Below are positions 9,428-18,004 of a stretch of 64,000 nucleotides of DNA, in pieces. Every line of letters starts with the position of its first letter. The stretch's first letter is position 1. The notes below the pieces were generated by a model. The model ran no database searches, was not told where the DNA came from, and saw only the letters and a list, made by a program, of their open reading frames with translations. Both the position numbers and the translations under genes were made by a program. The stretch covers positions 62,001 to 126,000 of the forward strand of contig CAAGEE010000002.1 of the NCBI GenBank assembly GCA_900768815.1, read 5' to 3'. The DNA is from Bacilli bacterium (GTDB taxonomy: Bacteria; Bacillota_I; Bacilli_A; RF39; UBA660).

Positions 9428-10001
9428 GAGTGATCATTTAAAAAAAGAATTAGAATATATTAATAGTGATAGAATAAAGAAAGCTTGTATGGAAATGATA
9501 GAGTTATTACCAGATTATTTTTTTGAGATACCTGCTTCTTCTACTGGTAAATATCATCCAGATTATGCTTTAGGTAAAGGTGGCCTTTTACGACATACTA
9601 AAGCTGCTGTTAGAATAGCTTATGAATTATTAGGTGATGAATGTATTGGTAATAAGTATACCTCTAATGAGAAAGATTTAATGATTATGGCTTTAGTGTT
9701 ACATGATGGATTAAAGTCTGGTTATGATTATGAAAAATATACGAGATTTGATCATCCTATATTAATGGCTGATTATATTATGGATAATGAGGAAAGGCTA
9801 GGATTGGAAGTAGAAGAGATTGAGTTTTTATGTGATGTAATTAAGACACATATGGGTCCATGGACAAAGGACTATAATGGAGTAGAAGTATTAGAAAGAC
9901 CAAAGACAAAGTATCAAAACTTTGTGCATATGTGTGATTTTTTGGCGAGTAGAAAGTGTATATTAGTACCATTTAATGATAATGATGAAATTAGTGTATA
10001 A
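9420..10001 (+). CDS. HD-domain phosphohydrolase
   Basis: 193-aa metal-dependent phosphohydrolase of the HD superfamily. Metal-ligand positions in order: H59 in LLRHTKAA, H95-D96 in VLHDGLKSG, FDHPIL, KTHMGPW and a final aspartate in HMCDFLASR. The substrate cannot be deduced; relatives act on nucleotides or phosphate monoesters. An ATG at 9420 preceded by GAGGGAGAG is preferred over an upstream in-frame TTG that lies inside hemW. It is the last gene of the lepA unit, and its stop codon lies in the terminator hairpin. Confidence 0.82.
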   Translation: MSKSDHLKKELEYINSDRIKKACMEMIELLPDYFFEIPASSTGKYHPDYALGKGGLLRHTKAAVRIAYELLGDECIGNKYTSNEKDLMIMALVLHDGLKSGYDYEKYTRFDHPILMADYIMDNEERLGLEVEEIEFLCDVIKTHMGPWTKDYNGVEVLERPKTKYQNFVHMCDFLASRKCILVPFNDNDEISV

Positions 10002-10017
10002 TTTCGTCATTTTTTTT
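9981..10017 (+). terminator. Strong terminator after the HD gene
   Basis: A 12-bp stem (AATGATGAAATT with AATTTCGTCATT, one G-T pair) is followed by seven Ts. It overlaps the end of the coding sequence. Confidence 0.85.
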
Positions 10018-10075
10018 GATTAGTGTTGTCTAAAAAAAATTTTTTTGATAGACTAAAGGAGAAGGTGAAATTAAG

Positions 10076-10645
10076 ATGGGTGAGAAAGAAAATTATACAA
10101 AAGAATTAATTACTTCAATATTAGGAATTTTAATATTATTAGTTTTGATATTTGGAACTAGTTATGCTGTAAGTGTAAAAGAAAGTGATGTAAAAATAAA
10201 TACACTTACTATGGGTTATTTGTCTTTTAATTTTACTGAAGGCAACAATAATACAATTGATATAGTTAATGTTTTAGGAATTAGTGATAGTGAAGGAATT
10301 AATTCTAATAATTATTATGAATTTAATGTATCAAATGACTATGATAAAATGATTAATTATGAGATATTATTAGAACCAATTATAAATGAATTGGATGGTA
10401 AATATATAAAGTTTTATTTGACAGATGATGAAAATAAAGCGATTAAGGGTTTTGAAAATAGACCTGTAACTTTAAGTGAACTTGCTGATTCGGAAATAGA
10501 TAGTAATAAAATATTGTATAAAGGAGAATTAAAAGCAAAAACAAGTAAAAAGTATAGATTTAGAGTTTGGTTAAGCAATGAATATGAGTCAAATAATAAT
10601 GTATCCTTTTCGTTTAAAGCAGATGTAAAAGGAACTGTAAAATAA
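10076..10645 (+). CDS. TasA/camelysin-like secreted or anchored protein (putative)
   Basis: 189-aa protein with a short charged N-terminus, one hydrophobic segment at about residues 13-31 ending GTSYAVS (possible signal-peptidase site), then an all-beta, Asn- and Asp-rich ectodomain. The layout after the signal (a strand beginning INTLTMGYLSFNF) recalls TasA/CalY biofilm-fibre proteins, but similarity is structural in flavour only and no SipW-type peptidase gene is nearby. Start chosen from GGAGAAGGTG 8 bases upstream. Four bases separate it from tmk upstream sequence, so the two probably share a transcript. Function unknown. Confidence 0.6.
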   Translation: MGEKENYTKELITSILGILILLVLIFGTSYAVSVKESDVKINTLTMGYLSFNFTEGNNNTIDIVNVLGISDSEGINSNNYYEFNVSNDYDKMINYEILLEPIINELDGKYIKFYLTDDENKAIKGFENRPVTLSELADSEIDSNKILYKGELKAKTSKKYRFRVWLSNEYESNNNVSFSFKADVKGTVK

Positions 10646-10658
10646 CGAGGTGAAATTT

Positions 10659-11327
10659 ATGGAAGGTAAAATTATTGTCATAGAGGGAACTGATTGTTCT
10701 GGAAAAGAAACACAATCAAAATTATTAGTAAAAAGATTAACTGAAATGGGGAAGAAGTGTGCTTGTTTTAGTTTTCCAATGTATGATACTCCAACTGGTA
10801 GGATAGTAGGAGGGGCATATCTAGGTAAGCCTGAAATATGTGCAGGATATTTTGCAGAGGGTGCTCCTAATGTAGATCCAAAAGTATCATGTTTGTACTA
10901 TGCCGCTGATAGAAAGTATAATATAGATAAGACATTAAAATTATTAGATGAAGGATATTATGTTTTCTTAGATAGATATACGACTTCTAGCTTAGCACAT
11001 CAAGGTAGTAAGATTAAAGATAAAGACGAGAGATTTAATATGTATCAATGGATTGATAAGTTAGAATATTGGTTACTACAATTACCTAAACCAGATAAGA
11101 CAATATTTTTACATGTTCCATATGAAATTTCATGTGAGTTAAAGAAAAACAGAGAAAATTTAGATGAAAATGAAAAGTCTCCAGAACATTTACAAGGAGC
11201 TGAAAGAGCATATTTAGAGTTAGTTGAACTTTATAATTGGGATAAGATAGAATGCGTAAAAGATGGAGTGCTTAGAAGTATTGAGGATATAAATGATGAA
11301 TTATTAAATATAATAGAAGAAATGTAA
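10659..11327 (+). CDS. tmk: Thymidylate kinase-like deoxynucleotide kinase
   Basis: dTMP kinase family, 222 aa. The P-loop EGTDCSGKETQ is at about residues 8-18 (the family usually reads GxDGxGKxT/S), and the DRY motif of the nucleotide site appears in FLDRYTTSSLAHQG. A C-terminal lid and a YNWDKIECV segment complete the fold. It makes dTDP from dTMP for DNA synthesis. An upstream GTG at 10650 is in frame, but it overlaps the GAGG ribosome site, so the ATG at 10659 is the likely start. It is slightly longer than E. coli Tmk and resembles the clostridial/eukaryote-like branch. Confidence 0.87.
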   Translation: MEGKIIVIEGTDCSGKETQSKLLVKRLTEMGKKCACFSFPMYDTPTGRIVGGAYLGKPEICAGYFAEGAPNVDPKVSCLYYAADRKYNIDKTLKLLDEGYYVFLDRYTTSSLAHQGSKIKDKDERFNMYQWIDKLEYWLLQLPKPDKTIFLHVPYEISCELKKNRENLDENEKSPEHLQGAERAYLELVELYNWDKIECVKDGVLRSIEDINDELLNIIEEM

Positions 11328-11353
11328 CTGCTAGTAATAGTAGTCTTTTTTTT
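11327..11353 (+). terminator. Terminator after tmk
   Basis: A 6-bp stem ACTGCT/AGTAGT (11327-11332 with 11339-11344) is followed by CTTTTTTTT. Confidence 0.75.
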
Positions 11354-11388
11354 GGATAAAATAACTACTTTTATTTATATAATTGTTG

Positions 11389-11397
11389 TGTTATAAT
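11389..11397 (+). promoter_or_regulatory. Extended -10 promoter of the first WG-repeat gene
   Basis: TGTTATAAT about 93 bases before the start codon. This leaves a longer leader than most genes in this window. Confidence 0.55.
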
Positions 11398-11489
11398 TTT
11401 TATAACATCGATAATATATTGTATAAGTTTTTGTTTGATGAAGAAATAAAAAGATAAGTATTAGCTAGTGTTTTATTGGAGGAAAAATT

Positions 11490-12776
11490 ATGATGAAAAA
11501 TAAGAAAATTATTTTAATTACCATACTAGTTTTGGGGGTGCTACTTGTTAGTGTTGGAATCTTTTTAGGTGTTGGTAAAGATAGAAAAACTAACTTACTT
11601 AATGAGTTTACAATTTCATCTAAATATTTAGTGAGAGTTAGAGATAATTTAATTTCTAGTGATGGTAAAAAATATACTTATTATGATTTAAATGGTAAAA
11701 AATTGTTGGAGTTAGAAAGTGAAAATGAAATCTTTGATTTTGAAGTTTTTAAATTAATGAACTCTAAAGATGATTTGTTTGTTTCTACTAAAGATGGTGT
11801 AACTTATGGTGTTATTGATTCTTCTAAAAAAGAGGTATTACCTAATAAATATCATTCTGTTTTTATAGTTTCAAAAAATTGTTTTATAGTTGAAAATGAG
11901 AATAATAGCTATAGTGTAGTTAATGCTAGTGGGGTAAATTTATTTGAAACTAATTATGATAGGTATATTAATTATGATAATGCTGGAGTTGCGCTTGTAA
12001 GTGGTGATAAATGGAGTATAATCGATCAAAATGGTAATTTAGTATCTAAAGTTAATTATTCTTATGTTGTTGATTATAGTTATGATAAAGCTAAGACTAA
12101 AGCCGTAGTATTAGTTGGACAATATGGAGATGATACTTCTGATATATATATATTTAAGAATGAATCACTTAATATTATTGAAAAAGTTGGAAGTTCAATA
12201 TTTGTAAAAGATAAATATATATATTATGCTGTTAGTGATGGGACTTTTTCTTCATATGATATAGTTAGTGGAAACGTTAAGAAAAAGGTAGTAGTTGATT
12301 TTTCTTTGAATGGTATGATAACTACTATTTCTAGTGATGGATTACTGGGATATAAGAGTACGGATGGTAAAATAGTAATTAAAGAACAATATCAAGTAGA
12401 GGGGGCAACTGATTTTACTAAATATGGTCTTGCTGTTGTTAGTCTTAATGATTTAAAGGGTGTTATTGATAAGACAGGTAAACAAATAATTCCTTGTAAA
12501 TATAAAACAATTTATGTATTTAGTGGTAACGTTTTTGTTGTTAGTGATGATGATCAAACATATTACTTAATTGATAATAATGATAAGAAAATATATGATA
12601 CAGTTTTATATGATGGTGTTTCAGATTTTATTGTAGCTTATAACAATGATAAGTGTGGAATTGTTAATCGTGATGGTAAAAATGTTACAGAATTAAATAA
12701 TTTAAGTTGTAATGTATATGGGAATATGTATTTAGTAAAAGAAAAAAATAATTACTGGTTGGTTAGAAGTAATTAA
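11490..12776 (+). CDS. WG-repeat membrane-anchored protein (first paralog)
   Basis: 428 aa. One N-terminal membrane segment (about residues 6-27), then an outward-facing chain of WG/KWG-type beta repeats. Units have the pattern YGVIDSSKKEVLPNKY, WSIIDQNGNLVS and KGVIDKTGKQIIPCKY. WG-repeat proteins are usually binding scaffolds; no enzyme motif is visible. It is a clear paralog of the gene at 20928 (same order of segments, including a shared VSKNCF stretch). Both adjoin a giant prepilin gene, so a role with the pilus or cell surface is inferred. GGAGG lies 7 bases before the ATG. Confidence 0.78.
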   Translation: MMKNKKIILITILVLGVLLVSVGIFLGVGKDRKTNLLNEFTISSKYLVRVRDNLISSDGKKYTYYDLNGKKLLELESENEIFDFEVFKLMNSKDDLFVSTKDGVTYGVIDSSKKEVLPNKYHSVFIVSKNCFIVENENNSYSVVNASGVNLFETNYDRYINYDNAGVALVSGDKWSIIDQNGNLVSKVNYSYVVDYSYDKAKTKAVVLVGQYGDDTSDIYIFKNESLNIIEKVGSSIFVKDKYIYYAVSDGTFSSYDIVSGNVKKKVVVDFSLNGMITTISSDGLLGYKSTDGKIVIKEQYQVEGATDFTKYGLAVVSLNDLKGVIDKTGKQIIPCKYKTIYVFSGNVFVVSDDDQTYYLIDNNDKKIYDTVLYDGVSDFIVAYNNDKCGIVNRDGKNVTELNNLSCNVYGNMYLVKEKNNYWLVRSN

Positions 12777-12800
12777 TTAATGCAATGACAAAAAGATATG

Positions 12801-12837
12801 AACCCCGTCTCTTTGACAAAAAGAAAATGGGGTTTTT
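12801..12837 (+). terminator. Terminator after the first WG-repeat gene
   Basis: AACCCC (12801-12806) pairs with GGGGTT (12829-12834), with a smaller TCTTT/AAAGA stem inside, followed by a T run. The rest of the gap up to 13076 holds no convincing gene, only the next promoter. Confidence 0.7.
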
Positions 12838-13023
12838 ATATGTCTGAACCAATCAGTAATAAAAGAAAAATGAATATAAATAAATTAGATATTATTGGAA
12901 TTTAAGTCTATGGAATATGATATTCTATCTATGGAGTAGGGATTTTAATTGGTGATGAACAAGTGTGTAAATTGAAATTTACTTTTTTTACATGAAAAGT
13001 TTCTATTTTTTATATAAATTATT

Positions 13024-13052
13024 TTGTTTTTATGTTATATTTTTATTATACT
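13024..13052 (+). promoter_or_regulatory. Promoter of the first giant prepilin gene
   Basis: TTGTTT (13024-13029), a 17-base spacer and TATACT (13047-13052), 24 bases before the start codon. Unlike most promoters here it has a recognisable -35 and no TG extension. Confidence 0.55.
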
Positions 13053-13076
13053 GATGTAGTGTAGGGAGGATATATT

Positions 13077-16000
13077 ATGGGGAGAAAGAAAAATAATAAG
13101 GGTTTTTCATTAGTTGAGTTATTGGCTGCTATTGTTATTATGGGGATTCTTTCTGGAATTGCCGTAGTTGGCGTTACATTTTTACTTAATAAAGCGGAAA
13201 AAGAATATTATAAGGCGCAAGAGTCGGAAGTTATTATGGCTGCTAAGAGTTATACACAAGATAATAGAAGCTTTTTACCAAAAAGAGTTGGTCAGAAGAA
13301 TCAAGTTTATTTAAAAACATTACAAAATAAAAAATATATTGGAGATGTTTTAGATAGAAATAAAAAGAAATGTGATCCTGAGAGGAGTTATGTTCAGGTA
13401 TATAGATATAGTAAAAATAATTATAGTTATGCAGTTAACTTAGTTTGTGATAAATATAAATCAGAAGATAAGAGTCCTACTAATTTAGTAGGTCCAGATA
13501 TAAAATTTGTTTTTTCAGGAATTGCTAATGATGATAATTATGATTTAGCTAAAGTTACAGTTACTATTGAAGATGAAGATAAAATATCTGGCTATAGATA
13601 TATAATTAGTAAGAGTGGTAATGAAATTAAAAATTCTGGAGATATTGATGGTAAACTAGAAAAGAAGGTTACTTTTACAATCCCTTTAAAAGAGTTTGTA
13701 CCAGGTACTGTTGAAGTAAAAGTAATCGCAACTGATTTTTATGGAAATGAAAGTACAAAGAAGGAAACTAAAACTATTAAGAATTCTAAGGCTCCTACTT
13801 GTACACCTATAAAAATAAATACAGAATGGACTAATAAACCTCCAGTAGAAGTACAAGTTAAATGTATTGATTATACAGGTTTAGGTTGTAAGAAAGATGT
13901 ATATACACAATTGTTTTATACTGAGGCTAAGATAGGTTTAGTTGAGATGGAAGATAATGCTGGTAATAAAGGAGAATGTTCTGCGAATACTTATATTGAT
14001 TTAACACCTCCTAGTACACCTGTAATTAAAAATACTTATGAAAATAAATGGATTAATAAGAGTTATACAGTACAAGTTACTTCTGTTGATAGTACTTCAG
14101 GAATTGCTTATTTTGAATACAGATATCCTAATTCTGATGGAAAGGATGGAAGTGGTAATCCAGAAAATGAATGGCATAGGTACAAAAATTCTTCTAAGGA
14201 TCCGGGTGATAATACTCCTTTTGTAACTACGGCATTTTCTAAAGAAAGAGATGAGTATGTTGAGATAAGGGCGTGTGATAGAGCTGGTAACTGTTCAGAA
14301 TCTGGACGGAGTATGATAAAAATAGATAAAACTAGGCCTACTTGTACAATTACAAGAAACAAGGCTAATCCAGATGGATTAAATGGTTGGTATGTAACTA
14401 ATGTCACTTTATCATTAAGTACAACTAATCCAAAAGGAACTAGTGATAGAGCAGTTGCGAGTGGAATAAGTTATGATCTTAAGAATAAGAATTCAGCCTC
14501 ATATAATGGAATAACAACAACTATTCAAAAAGAGACTAAAGGTATAACTTGGTATGGTTTTATAAAAGATGAAGCAGGAAATACAAATACTTGTAATTCA
14601 GGAAGTTTTAAAGTTGACACAACAAAACCTGTTATTAGTAATGTTAGTAATCCATATAATAATAAATGGTGTGGAATAAAAGATGCTGATGCTTCTAAGT
14701 ATAAAGTTAAGTTAACTTCTTCTGATTCTACTTCAGGACTTGATTATCATCAATATAGATATCCAAACTCTACAGTGGATGGAGAAAGAGATTGGAAGAC
14801 ATATGATTCTTCAAGTAATAGTCCTTTTGATACTACAGCTTTTGTAAAACAGAGAAATGAGATTGTAGAATTTAGAGTATGTGATAAAGCTGGTCTCTGT
14901 TCTGATATTGTTAATACAAAAATACAAATAGATAAAGAAAATCCAACATGTGTGTCTTCTGGTGGACAAAGTACTTGGAAACAATCAATTATTTTAGTAG
15001 GTACATGTAGTGATACAGGTGGTTCTGGTTGCAAAGATAATATTTCGAAAACAATTACAACAGAGGGAACATTTACTGGAAAAGGTCCTGGAACAGTATA
15101 TGATAATGCTGGTAATTCTGTTGTTTGCCCTACTAATCAATCATATAAAATTGATAGAACTAAGCCAACCTGTATTTTACAGGCAACAACATCTGGTGTT
15201 TCATTTAAAACCAAATCGGATAATAATGTATTAGCAAGCTATGGTATGAGTAATTCGGCTTCTTCTTCATATAATTCGACTTCATCTATGGGACTTGCTG
15301 TTCAGACTTATTATGGATATGTAAAAGATGAAGCGGGAAATGAAAACACTTGTAAAGCTACGTTAACTTCTACTTATGCATCTAAATATACTAAAGTAAC
15401 TAGAACATGTAATAGATCATTTAGCAGTGTTGATTGTAGAAAAAGTGCTAATATTAATTACTATTGTCCGTCTGGTTATAATGATAATGGTAGTAGATGC
15501 TATTATACAACTAATGCTACTGCTTCAACTACATGGACTAAGACTAGCATGTATTGTAAAGCAACTTCATCGACTTCATACGGAACTGTTTATAGATGTA
15601 GCGGTAGATCTAAAAGAAATTGTACAGGGAAATGTAAATGGATGTCTAAAGGAGGTAATAGTTCTTGTGTGGGTAATCCATGGAATGAGTATTGTGATTC
15701 AGGTTATACATATTCTGGTGGTAAATGTGTTAAGACCTCTACTAGTTATTCCTGGACAAATCGCTCTACTTCTACAGTAAGTAGTTGTAGTGATAACATA
15801 TTTAATTGTATTAGCGGTAATGGAGGAAGAACCTACGTTGCTTGCACTAACAAAAATACGACTTATTCATGTTCATCTGGTTCAAGGAATGGTACTAAAT
15901 GTTATCATTATGCTGATTATAGTAGTTATTATAGTTGTAATTCAGGTGGTTCTTTATCTGGTTCTTATTGTTATAAGGTTGGTATGTCTTCTTGTCCTTC

Positions 16001-16205
16001 AGGTTTCTCATCATATAATACTAATTATAACTATTACTTTAATGATAATTCAAATACTAATGCTACTACATGTTCCGTTCAAAGTTCATTTAGTTGTGGT
16101 TCTAGTAAATATAATAGTTCGTATGTTTCAAGCTGTACTCCAACTCAATGGTCTTGTTCTTCAGGGACAAAGTTAAATGATAATTTTTGTTATAAGATAG
16201 GATGA
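13077..16205 (+). CDS. Giant type IV prepilin-like protein with Ig-like repeats and Cys-rich tail (paralog 1)
   Basis: 1042 aa, several times the size of an ordinary pilin. It begins with a type IV prepilin signal: basic leader, cleavage after G9, then FSLVE with the conserved Glu at mature position 5 and a hydrophobic helix to about residue 37. A pilin-like globular part runs to about 130. About six beta-sandwich repeats follow, with borders such as IDKTRPTCT and VDTTKP at about 308, 415, 512, 617 and 691. The last 265 residues are Ser/Tyr/Cys-rich with about 24 cysteines and repeated C-x-S-G...C-Y units. GGGAGG precedes the ATG. Likely a surface fibre tip or adhesin (inference). Confidence 0.82.
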   Translation: MGRKKNNKGFSLVELLAAIVIMGILSGIAVVGVTFLLNKAEKEYYKAQESEVIMAAKSYTQDNRSFLPKRVGQKNQVYLKTLQNKKYIGDVLDRNKKKCDPERSYVQVYRYSKNNYSYAVNLVCDKYKSEDKSPTNLVGPDIKFVFSGIANDDNYDLAKVTVTIEDEDKISGYRYIISKSGNEIKNSGDIDGKLEKKVTFTIPLKEFVPGTVEVKVIATDFYGNESTKKETKTIKNSKAPTCTPIKINTEWTNKPPVEVQVKCIDYTGLGCKKDVYTQLFYTEAKIGLVEMEDNAGNKGECSANTYIDLTPPSTPVIKNTYENKWINKSYTVQVTSVDSTSGIAYFEYRYPNSDGKDGSGNPENEWHRYKNSSKDPGDNTPFVTTAFSKERDEYVEIRACDRAGNCSESGRSMIKIDKTRPTCTITRNKANPDGLNGWYVTNVTLSLSTTNPKGTSDRAVASGISYDLKNKNSASYNGITTTIQKETKGITWYGFIKDEAGNTNTCNSGSFKVDTTKPVISNVSNPYNNKWCGIKDADASKYKVKLTSSDSTSGLDYHQYRYPNSTVDGERDWKTYDSSSNSPFDTTAFVKQRNEIVEFRVCDKAGLCSDIVNTKIQIDKENPTCVSSGGQSTWKQSIILVGTCSDTGGSGCKDNISKTITTEGTFTGKGPGTVYDNAGNSVVCPTNQSYKIDRTKPTCILQATTSGVSFKTKSDNNVLASYGMSNSASSSYNSTSSMGLAVQTYYGYVKDEAGNENTCKATLTSTYASKYTKVTRTCNRSFSSVDCRKSANINYYCPSGYNDNGSRCYYTTNATASTTWTKTSMYCKATSSTSYGTVYRCSGRSKRNCTGKCKWMSKGGNSSCVGNPWNEYCDSGYTYSGGKCVKTSTSYSWTNRSTSTVSSCSDNIFNCISGNGGRTYVACTNKNTTYSCSSGSRNGTKCYHYADYSSYYSCNSGGSLSGSYCYKVGMSSCPSGFSSYNTNYNYYFNDNSNTNATTCSVQSSFSCGSSKYNSSYVSSCTPTQWSCSSGTKLNDNFCYKIG
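13106..14400 (+). repeat. Segment nearly identical to 18030-19330 (duplicated pilin stalk)
   Basis: The first 440 or so codons of this prepilin gene match those of the gene at 18005 almost base for base, including silent positions, especially at 13560-14390. After that the two genes diverge. This fits a tandem duplication kept similar by recent gene conversion. Confidence 0.85.
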
Positions 16206-16300
16206 ATGTAATTGTTTTATGTTGATAAAAACATTGAATTTACTTACATATGTTTCATGCATATTTTAATAATTTATTTATTATACGCTGAATCAATCTA

Positions 16301-16359
16301 AAGTGCACAATTAAGTGTATTTTGATTAAAAAAGTGTATTTTTAAAAGAAAGTGCACTT
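16301..16359 (+). repeat. Possible IS21-type terminal repeat remnant
   Basis: AAGTGCAC at the left and GTGCACTT at the right form an inverted pair around two direct copies of AAGTGTATTTT. Repeated AGTGCAC/AGTGTA blocks are typical of IS21-family ends. No transposase accompanies it, so it would be a solo remnant beside the ISL3 element. Confidence 0.3.
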
Positions 16360-16387
16360 CACATTTTAAAATACAAATTTATTTATA

Positions 16388-16414
16388 GGATAATTGTCAA
16401 ATAGTGTGTGTAGA
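16388..16414 (+). repeat. Left inverted repeat of the ISL3 element
   Basis: 27 bases starting GGATAATTGTCAAATAGTGT. The inner half matches the reverse complement of the right end. Confidence 0.75.
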
Positions 16415-16451
16415 TACATATAAGCGATAATTATTTATATAGTCAATGCAA

Positions 16452-17734
16452 TTATGCATTGGCTATTTTTTTTATTTTAATAAGACCTTTGCATATCATA
16501 ATTCTAGCTTTAAATCTTTTAAATGACCTAAATCCAAAAGCTATTCTTTTTATTACTTTGATAAAGTTGTTATTACCTTCAATGTATCCATTGTGATAAT
16601 TATTATTAAATGTGTTTTTAATATATGGCAAGAATTCTAATAACGTTTTGATAGATGTTTTCATATAAGATGAAATATTAATATTAGACTTATTTAAAGT
16701 TTTCTTTAGTAAAGTATAGTCGTCTTTCTTAAAAGCATATAATAAATCTTGATATAGCCAATAAGTTTCTTTTAGTTCATCATCTAAATTGATTAAGAAA
16801 TCAACTAAGTTGGCAGAAGTCATTAAATGTTTAAAACAGGTATATTTCTTCCATTTGGATGTATCTAAATCTTCACGTGATTTAAGGATTAGTTTCCAAT
16901 ATCTTTTAAATTTTTTGTGATGTTGTTTATGTTTTTTCATAACCATAATTCTTGTTTTGTTAAGTGATCTAGAAATTAATTGAGTAAGATGAAATTTATC
17001 GATAATAATATTAGCATTAGGAAACATTTTCTTAATTAAAGAAACATAAGGCGAATACATATCAATAATAATAAATTTAACACGACTTCTAGCCTTGAAA
17101 TCATAGTAAAAAAAGTATTTTATAAGGTTATCTAAACGTCTATCTTCAATGATATCAATAGTTTGACCAGTAACACCATTCCACATATGAAAACTCATAG
17201 CACCATCAGCAGTTTTAACAGATTTAAATTCATCGAAGGATAAAACTTCAGGTAAATAATGTTTATAAAGTTTTTGAGATTCATAATAAGAATCCATAAC
17301 TCTCTCAACAGTATTAGGAGAAACGTTGTTATCTAAAACAATATCTTTTTCAGAACGTTTTTAATCAAATCTCTAGCAATTTTATGTTTAGTATTATTGG
17401 AAATAAAGCAACCATAATTAGTAATAGTAGAGGTTAAAGTAAAAGCCTTATTACAATGCTTGCATAGATATCTTTGTTTATGAAGTCTGAGGATAGTTTT
17501 ATAACCTGCCACATCTGGCAATTTAATATCAGAAGTGATAAATCCATGCTTTTCGAACTTATCATCAAAAACAACGCCACATTTATGACAATACTCAGGC
17601 ACGTATGTTAAGTAACCCTCAAATATTTTATGAGTAATCCCCTTAATTTTTTCTTTATAATAATAATTTTCAATGAAATTTATATTATTATCTTTCAATT
17701 CTAGCATTTCCATAATATAATTTTGGTTAGACAT
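16452..17734 (-). pseudogene. ISL3-family transposase, frameshifted
   Basis: The N-terminal part (17734 down to about 17334) has the zinc-finger of ISL3 transposases: a CHKC and a CKHC pair either side of a basic segment. The C-terminal part (from about 17350 to 16452) carries the DDE domain, with aspartates in SFDEFK and IIIDMYSPY and the glutamate in YIEGNNNF, all intact. The parts are joined by a -1 frame change; reading would resume as KKDIVLDNNVSPNTVERV. The change coincides with G-AAA-AAG at 17345-17351, so slippage or a one-base deletion would both explain it. The ATG at 17734 follows AAGAAGG. Confidence 0.85.
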
Positions 17735-17833
17735 ATAAATACCTTCTTTCAATTTTGGTTAGCACTTATATTGTATCAAGGTTTAAGTTTATATGTTTTT
17801 TATTATGAAAAAAGTGCATATAGAGTCAAACAC

Positions 17834-17860
17834 TCTACACACACTAAAAATTATATATCC
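17834..17860 (-). repeat. Right inverted repeat of the ISL3 element
   Basis: Read on the minus strand it begins GGATATATAATTTTTAGTGT. It matches the left end in GGATA and TAGTGTGTGTAGA. Confidence 0.75.
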
Positions 17861-17961
17861 GTCAAATCTATTATAACATTGGTCTTTCTTTTTTTGTGCC
17901 TTCCCTCCAAATAATTTTACACTATCTGTTTTTATTTTGGTTTGCTTCTTTGTATTTGAAA

Positions 17962-17970
17962 TGTTATAAT
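17962..17970 (+). promoter_or_regulatory. Extended -10 promoter of the second giant prepilin gene
   Basis: TGTTATAAT, 34 bases before the start codon. A second TATAAT at 17984-17989 is probably too close to the start to serve. Confidence 0.6.
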
Positions 17971-18004
17971 TATGTCATAATAGTATAATGGGAGAGGTGC
18001 AGTG

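Larger units (their letters stand above)
16388..17860 (-). mobile_element. ISL3-family insertion sequence
   Basis: About 1.47 kb, bounded by 27-base imperfect inverted repeats (16388-16414 and 17834-17860) that start GGATA and share TAGTGTGTGTAGA. The left end contains TTGTCAAATAGTGT, as in known ISL3 ends. It encodes one transposase on the minus strand. The 8-base direct repeat expected of ISL3 insertion is not visible (TATTTATA on the left, GTCAAATC on the right), so the element is old or was rearranged. It sits between the two giant prepilin paralogs. Confidence 0.85.

Noticed and set aside
12839..12904. Small frame starting ATGTCTGAACC after the WG-gene terminator
   Set aside because: 21 codons, no ribosome site, overlapping the terminator T run.
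14108..14407. Minus-strand frames inside the prepilin repeats (also at 19030-19329 and 14750-15034)
   Set aside because: They occur at matching places in both paralogs only because the DNA is duplicated; no ribosome sites.
16380..17868. Target-site duplication of the ISL3 element
   Set aside because: The 8 bases on each side (TATTTATA and GTCAAATC) do not match, so no duplication is claimed.
17723..17914. Plus-strand 63-codon frame spanning the right end of the insertion sequence
   Set aside because: It covers the inverted repeat and the transposase start on the other strand, has no ribosome site, and encodes a low-complexity peptide.
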